This document shows, in pieces, positions 59,751 to 64,000 of a DNA stretch of 64,000 bases (positions are counted from its first letter, which is position 1; each line of letters opens with the position of its first letter). The stretch is from positions 62,001-126,000 of the forward strand of contig NZ_FOMQ01000013.1 in the NCBI RefSeq assembly GCF_900112675.1, in the 5' to 3' direction. The position numbers were made by a program, and so were the translations under genes. The DNA is from Paracidovorax konjaci (GTDB taxonomy: Bacteria; Pseudomonadota; Gammaproteobacteria; Burkholderiales; Burkholderiaceae_C). Under the pieces are notes generated by a model, which was not told where the DNA came from, did no database searches, and worked only from the letters and a program-made list of their open reading frames with translations.

Positions 59751-61130
59751 ATGCAACGAGAACCCGACTTCCTCGACAACCTGCGCTCCGAGCTGCGCGA
59801 CGGACGGCGCTGGCTGGAGCGCAGCATCGTGCTGGCCTATGCGGCCGTGGCCGGCCTGAGCGTGGTGGTCTTCACGCTGCTCGCCGAAGGGGCTTTCGGC
59901 CTGTTCCTGCGCGTGTACGGCTGGCAGGGCGGCTGGGCCGTGTTGCTCTGGATGCCGGCAGTCACGGCCGCCGTGGTGTGGGCGACCCGCCGTTTCGCGC
60001 CGGGCGCCGCCGGTTCGGGCATCCCGCAGGTGATCGCCGCGCTGGAGCCGGGCCTGACCGTCCCGCAGCGCGGCCGCTTCGTGTCGCTCTGGCTTTCGCT
60101 GTGCAAGATCGTGCTGGCCAGCGCGGGCTTCCTCGCGGGCCTGTCGATCGGCCGCGAGGGCCCTTCGGTCCAGGTGGCGGCCGGCGTCATGCACCAGGCC
60201 CGCCGCTGGTTCGGCCCGCGCTCGGGGATCACGGCGCATGCGCTGCTGGTGGCGGGCGGCGCCGCCGGCATCGCCGCGGCGTTCAACGCGCCGCTCGCGG
60301 GGATCGTGTTCGCCATCGAGGAGCTCTCGCGCAAGCTCGAATCGCGCAGCAGCGGCCTCACCATCGCGGCCATCGTCCTCGCGGGCCTCATGGGCGTCTC
60401 GGCCTTCGGAAACCTGAGCTATTTCGGGCGCATCCAGGTGCCGCGCCTGGGGTGGGACGCGCTGCTGCCCGGCCTCGCGGTGGTGCTGGCCTGCGGGGTG
60501 CTGGGGGGGCTGTTCGCCAAGCTCCTGGCCGCATCGCTCACGGGTGCGCCGGACCGCTTCAACCGATGGCGCGCGCGCTGGCCCGTGCGCTTCGCGGCGG
60601 CGGGCGCCCTGGCGGTGGCGGTCATCGGACTCGTGACGGGCGGCGCCACGTTCGGCGCGGGCTCGGAGGCCGTCAAGCACATGCTCGCGGGGCAGGCCGA
60701 CGTGCCGGCCTTCTACGTCACCCTGAAGTTCATCGCGACCTGGCTGTCGGCCTGGGTGGGGGTGCCGGGCGGCATCTTCGCGCCTTCGCTGTCGATCGGC
60801 GCGGGCGTGGGCCACAACGTGGCGCTGCTGGCCGGTGGCGATATCGCGCCGGCGCTGATCGCCATGGGGATGGCCGCCTTCCTGGCGGCGGTGACCCAGG
60901 CGCCGCTCACGGCCTTCATCATCGTGATGGAAATGGTGGACGGGCACGCGCTGGTACTGAGCCTGATGGCTTCGGCGATGCTGGCCAGCCTGGTGTCGCG
61001 CATGCTGGCGCGGCCGCTCTACGAGACCCTGGCGGCGGCCATGCTGAGCGCCGCGCAACTGCCCGACTCGCCGCCGGATGCCCCGTCCGACCCGGCGGAG
61101 GCCAGGCCCCCTGGCGGTCGCGGCACCTAG
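59751..61130 (+). CDS. CLC-family chloride channel/transporter
   Basis: 459 residues from ATG 59751, about 12 membrane helices. CLC selectivity motifs: GSGIPQ (about residue 91), GREGPSVQ (about 140), and [15 protein letters not shown] (about 340). Proton glutamate-type residue is GREG. It moves Cl- (antiport with H+, or channel) across the inner membrane. Its stop codon TAG overlaps the convergent MFS stop (shared ctag palindrome). No CBS domain follows, typical of the short bacterial ClcB-like branch. Confidence 0.92.
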   Translation: MQREPDFLDNLRSELRDGRRWLERSIVLAYAAVAGLSVVVFTLLAEGAFGLFLRVYGWQGGWAVLLWMPAVTAAVVWATRRFAPGAAGSGIPQVIAALEPGLTVPQRGRFVSLWLSLCKIVLASAGFLAGLSIGREGPSVQVAAGVMHQARRWFGPRSGITAHALLVAGGAAGIAAAFNAPLAGIVFAIEELSRKLESRSSGLTIAAIVLAGLMGVSAFGNLSYFGRIQVPRLGWDALLPGLAVVLACGVLGGLFAKLLAASLTGAPDRFNRWRARWPVRFAAAGALAVAVIGLVTGGATFGAGSEAVKHMLAGQADVPAFYVTLKFIATWLSAWVGVPGGIFAPSLSIGAGVGHNVALLAGGDIAPALIAMGMAAFLAAVTQAPLTAFIIVMEMVDGHALVLSLMASAMLASLVSRMLARPLYETLAAAMLSAAQLPDSPPDAPSDPAEARPPGGRGT

Positions 61131-62389
61131 CGCCCGCCGGGCGCTGCCTGCCGCGCCACGGGCCGCATGCCCCAGGCCGCGGCCAGCCAGGCGGCGCACA
61201 GCAGCGACGTCACCACGAAAAGGCTGTGCGCGCCGCCCCAGCGCAGCAATGCGCCTCCCAGGGCGCCGCCGGCGAACAGCCCCAGCGACTGCAGTGTGTT
61301 GTAGGCCCCCAGGGCCGCGCCGCGCACGGCCGGCGGCGCGGTGCGCGACACCAGGCTCGGCTGGCTGGCCTCCAGCGCATTGAACCCGCAGAAGAACAGG
61401 AACAGCAGCCCGCCCAGGGCGTACAGGCCGGGCGCCGCGGCACCCGCGGCCAGGGCGCCCAGCCCCGCCTGCACGGCCAGCACCAGGCCGATGGCGCCCA
61501 GCAGCGCGCCGCGCAGCCGGCCCGCGCGCTCCAGCGCGAACAGCCCGCCCATCGCCGCGAACGACAGCACCACCGCCGGCAGGTAGATGTGCCAGTGGTC
61601 GCTCTTGGGCAGGCCGGCCTGCACCAGCAGGGCTGGCACGGCCACCCACATCGCGAGCTGCACCGTGTGCAGCACGAACACGCCCAGGTTGAGCCGCAGC
61701 AGGTCGGCATGGCGCCACACGTCGGCCAGCCGGCCGCGCGGTGCGTCGGCATGGCGCGCGGGCTCGGGCGGTACCACCCACAGCACCACGGCGATGCCTG
61801 CCAGCGCCAGCAGGCTCGTGAGGCCGAAGATGCCCGGCAGGCCGAAGCGCGCCGCCAGCGGCGGGCCGGCCACGAGCGCCACGGCGAACATGAGCCCGAT
61901 GCTGCCGCCCACGAGGGCCATGGCCTTGGTGCGCACGCCGTCGCGCGTCTGGTCGGCCAGCAGGGCGGTCACCGCGGCGGACACGGCGCCCGCGCCCTGC
62001 AGCGCCCGGCCCGCGAGCAGCCCGGTGAGCGAATCGGCCAGCGCCGCCAGCAGGCTGCCGGCCGCGAACACCAGCAGCCCCAGCACGATCACGCGCTTGC
62101 GCCCGAAGCGGTCGGAGGCCATGCCCAGCGGCAGTTGCAGCACGGCCTGCGTGAGGCCGTAGATGCCCATCGCCAGGCCGACCAGCGCCGGGTCGTCCCC
62201 GCCCGGGTACTTGCGCGCCTCCAGAGCGAACACGGGCAGCACGAGGAAGAGGCCCAGCATGCGCAGCGCGAAGATCAGCGCCAGCGCGAGGCTGGAACGC
62301 CGCTCCAGCGGCGTCATCGTGGTGGCGGAGGCAGGCGGGGCGTCGGGTGCGGGCGTAGGCGGCAGGGGTTCCGGCACGGCAGTGGGCAT
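61127..62389 (-). CDS. MFS transporter
   Basis: 420 residues from ATG 62389, 12 membrane helices. The MFS motif between TM2 and TM3 is LGMASDRFGRKRVIVLGLLV, and the first half carries FALRMLGLFLVLPVFALEA. It belongs to the YajR/AraJ-like drug-proton antiporter branch. Neighbour order ssb - MFS - (uvrA) is recurrent in comamonads; ssb is seen here. Substrate unknown. Confidence 0.9.
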   Translation of the reverse strand: MPTAVPEPLPPTPAPDAPPASATTMTPLERRSSLALALIFALRMLGLFLVLPVFALEARKYPGGDDPALVGLAMGIYGLTQAVLQLPLGMASDRFGRKRVIVLGLLVFAAGSLLAALADSLTGLLAGRALQGAGAVSAAVTALLADQTRDGVRTKAMALVGGSIGLMFAVALVAGPPLAARFGLPGIFGLTSLLALAGIAVVLWVVPPEPARHADAPRGRLADVWRHADLLRLNLGVFVLHTVQLAMWVAVPALLVQAGLPKSDHWHIYLPAVVLSFAAMGGLFALERAGRLRGALLGAIGLVLAVQAGLGALAAGAAAPGLYALGGLLFLFFCGFNALEASQPSLVSRTAPPAVRGAALGAYNTLQSLGLFAGGALGGALLRWGGAHSLFVVTSLLCAAWLAAAWGMRPVARQAAPGGR

Positions 62390-62454
62390 CGGGGGCTGGC
62401 GATGGAAAGACGGCGATTCTCGCCCATCGCCGCGCCCGTTCCCGTGGCGGTGGG

Positions 62455-63363
62455 TCAGCGGCGCCGGTGGCGCCAGCCCAGCAGGGCCGTGGCCGCCGCC
62501 AGCAGGGCCAGCGCGGCGGGAGAAAGCGCGGGGATCGGCGCCGTTTGCGCCGGAGCGGCGGCGGCCAGCACGGCCGGGCCGCCGGGGTCGGAGATCACGC
62601 CGGGGGCCGGGTCGGCATCGCCCGGGCCGTTGTCGGCGATGGTGAAGGTGACCGTGCTGCCGGCGATCTGCGCGCCCGGCCACTCGAACCACTCGGAGGC
62701 CGCGGCGTTGGCGGTGCGCGGGCCGTACTTCATGAAGCGGGCGTTGGCCGGCAGTGCCTGCGGGTATTGCAGTGTGACGGTCACCTCGCCCGAGCAACTG
62801 GTGGCGACGAAGCGGAAGACCCCCTGCGGGAACTGCGCGCCGACAGGGCCCGCCGTGGGCACCTCGAAGGCGGTCCGCGCGGCATCGAACTGGCAGCCGC
62901 CGGCAACGGCCGGCCCGGACAGGGTGGCCGTGATGTTGCCGGCCCCCGCGCCCACGGGCGACGCGCCGGTGAACGTGGTGGGGCTGGGGCGCAGCACCAG
63001 GAAGATCGTGGAGTTGGGCTGGATGTTGTAGTCGGACAGCGTGCGCCCGTCCTGCAGCTGCGTGCCCGCGAAGACCAGCCGCTGCAGTGCCGGCGCGATG
63101 CCCTTCGCGTCCTGGATCTTGGCTTTCACATCCTCGATGGAATCGCTGGGCTCGACGTCGAGCGGAAAGCTGTCTCCCGCCACGGGCCGGATCAGGATCT
63201 GCATCGCCCAGGCGCCCTGCGCCGCGAACGCGAACAGGCAGAGCAGCGCCAACTGCGCGAAGGCGCGGCGGACGGCGATGCGGTGGGGGCGGGCGAAGAG
63301 GGCGGAAAGCGTGGAAGAGGGCACCAGGCGCGCGGGCCCTGCAGTGGAACAACCGGAAAGCAT
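62455..63363 (-). CDS. Exported ubiquitin-like protein with anchor-U domain and IPTL-CTERM tail
   Basis: 302 residues. A signal peptide (residues about 26-53, ending QGAWA) is predicted to be cut exactly before M54, giving a mature protein that begins [20 protein letters not shown], a ubiquitin fold; 47 of 76 aligned positions are identical to eukaryotic ubiquitin by hand count. Retained: [12 protein letters not shown]27, K29, V70. Changed: K48 to Thr, K63 to Pro, GG to Ser-Pro, I44 to Val. After it comes a choice-of-anchor-U domain (about 175-265, FMKYGP and [13 protein letters not shown]) and the IPTL-CTERM tail ([20 protein letters not shown] then GWRHRRR). Likely processed in the envelope by an archaeosortase-type enzyme. 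Confidence 0.88.
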   Translation of the reverse strand: MLSGCSTAGPARLVPSSTLSALFARPHRIAVRRAFAQLALLCLFAFAAQGAWAMQILIRPVAGDSFPLDVEPSDSIEDVKAKIQDAKGIAPALQRLVFAGTQLQDGRTLSDYNIQPNSTIFLVLRPSPTTFTGASPVGAGAGNITATLSGPAVAGGCQFDAARTAFEVPTAGPVGAQFPQGVFRFVATSCSGEVTVTLQYPQALPANARFMKYGPRTANAAASEWFEWPGAQIAGSTVTFTIADNGPGDADPAPGVISDPGGPAVLAAAAPAQTAPIPALSPAALALLAAATALLGWRHRRR

Positions 63364-63500
63364 GGGGGAAGGGAGAAGTGGGATGGCGTGGAGCGGAACC
63401 GGCCATCATGCCGGCGCCCCTGCAGCCTGCAAAGCGCTTTGCCCGCGCATTCCACGCCGCACCGCCGAGTCGAACCGGGCAGGGCAGGGCAGGGCCGTGG

Positions 63501-64000
63501 TCAGAACGGCCGGCCGCCCGCCTGCGCCGGTGGCACGGGCCCCGCACCGTGCCGGCCGAGCGGCAGGTGCGTGCGCAGTCGCTCCACGCATTCGGGCACG
63601 GAGAGCATGTCGGTGCGCAGCTCCAGCGCCGGGTGCGCGGGCGGCTCGTAGGGCGAATCGATGCCCGTGAAGCGCGGCAGCGCGCCGCTGCGCGCGCGCC
63701 GGTACAGGCCCTTGGGGTCGCGTTCTTGCGCCACGGCGAGCGGCACGTTCACGTACACCTCGATGAAATCCCCGGGCGCGAACAGGGCCTGCGCGGCGGC
63801 GCGCTCGGCGCGGAACGGCGAGATCAGCGCCACGATGGCGATCACCCCGGCATCCACGAACAGCCGCGCCACGTGCGCGGCGCGCCGGGTGCTCTCGGCC
63901 CGGTCCGCATCGGAGAACCCCAAATCGCTGCTGAGCCCGGCACGCAGGCGGTCGCCGTCGAGCACGCAGGTGCGCAGCCCGTCGCGGCGCAGCGAGGCCT
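63501..64000 (-). CDS. cysC: Adenylylsulfate (APS) kinase, C-terminal part (runs off window)
   Basis: The frame continues past the right edge; the P-loop is outside. Visible motifs: VLDGDRLRAGLSSDLGFSDA (the LDGDxxR-GL-DLGFS segment), ALISPFRAERAAAQ, and VAQERDPKGLYRRARSGALP with FTGIDSPYEPP. These are diagnostic of CysC, which phosphorylates APS to PAPS in sulfate assimilation. It may be the kinase domain of a CysN-CysC fusion; the N-terminal part is unseen. Confidence 0.92.
   Translation of the reverse strand, partial: ASLRRDGLRTCVLDGDRLRAGLSSDLGFSDADRAESTRRAAHVARLFVDAGVIAIVALISPFRAERAAAQALFAPGDFIEVYVNVPLAVAQERDPKGLYRRARSGALPRFTGIDSPYEPPAHPALELRTDMLSVPECVERLRTHLPLGRHGAGPVPPAQAGGRPF

Noticed and set aside
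1..64000. CRISPR arrays, rRNA operons or replication origin
   Set aside because: No regularly spaced repeats, rRNA motifs or DnaA-box cluster were noticed. The homopolymer and short palindromes are reported separately.

Overview
The window reads as chromosome of a very GC-rich betaproteobacterium of the Comamonadaceae, most likely a plant-associated Acidovorax/Paracidovorax. This rests on overall style and gene content: a 'gctccatgccgccgg...atagtttgctat' intergenic repeat, IPTL-CTERM and Bug-family proteins, a TonB siderophore receptor, and a perfect plant-inducible-promoter (PIP) box of the kind HrpX/HrpB regulators use. Species assignment is inference.

Layout. 1-11.3 kb: end of a GntR/FCD regulator, an isolated flagellar-rod-like mini-protein, a DUF2061 membrane protein, then an SPFH - DUF4178 - DUF350 set whose usual partner, a membrane-bound spermidine-synthase-like enzyme, lies 5 kb away beyond a TonB-related pair, a Fur-controlled siderophore receptor and a ketopantoate reductase. 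11.4-20.5 kb: GH108 lysozyme-like protein, FAD oxidoreductase, an M91-type protease (candidate type III effector), a PadR/siderophore-interacting-protein pair resembling YqjI/YqjH, LysR/EamA divergon 1, DUF2127 and an esterase-like phytase-family protein. 20.6-22.4 kb: a low-GC two-gene insert (OLD-like ATPase with a 10-G tract, plus a TOPRIM/DUF4276-like partner), a candidate defence pair. 22.5-32.6 kb: hybrid histidine kinase, riboflavin synthase, diguanylate cyclase, GNAT protein, a PIP-box-driven membrane-rich effector candidate, LysR/EamA divergon 2 and a Nudix hydrolase. 32.6-34.1 kb: two lower-GC secreted/anchored unknowns wedged between nudJ and mnmA. 34.3-47.1 kb: mnmA, lactate permease, an IclR-controlled CoA-thioester catabolic operon (Bug protein, acyl-CoA synthetase, citryl-CoA-lyase-like protein, two SDRs), a BigR/SqrR-type sulfide-response operon, and a MarR-GNAT fusion with a perfect operator palindrome.

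47.4-58.9 kb is an island with ten genes all on the minus strand: a classical tyrosine recombinase, then genes matching the gamma-mobile-trio order (GmtY, GmtZ, GmtX, VPA1267-like), a RecD-like helicase, a phosphoesterase, a HAD protein and a type II restriction-modification pair. Near-identical GTGGGTAAG-type repeats sit at both ends and at an internal junction. Two enzymes carry unusual active-site motifs (helicase Walker B reads DIISM; phosphoesterase GNHE reads GVLE).

59-64 kb returns to core chromosome: ssb, a CLC chloride channel, an MFS transporter, a remarkable exported protein whose predicted mature form begins with a ubiquitin fold (about 47 of 76 positions identical to eukaryotic ubiquitin by hand alignment) followed by an anchor-U domain and an IPTL-CTERM sorting tail, and the end of an APS-kinase (cysC) gene.
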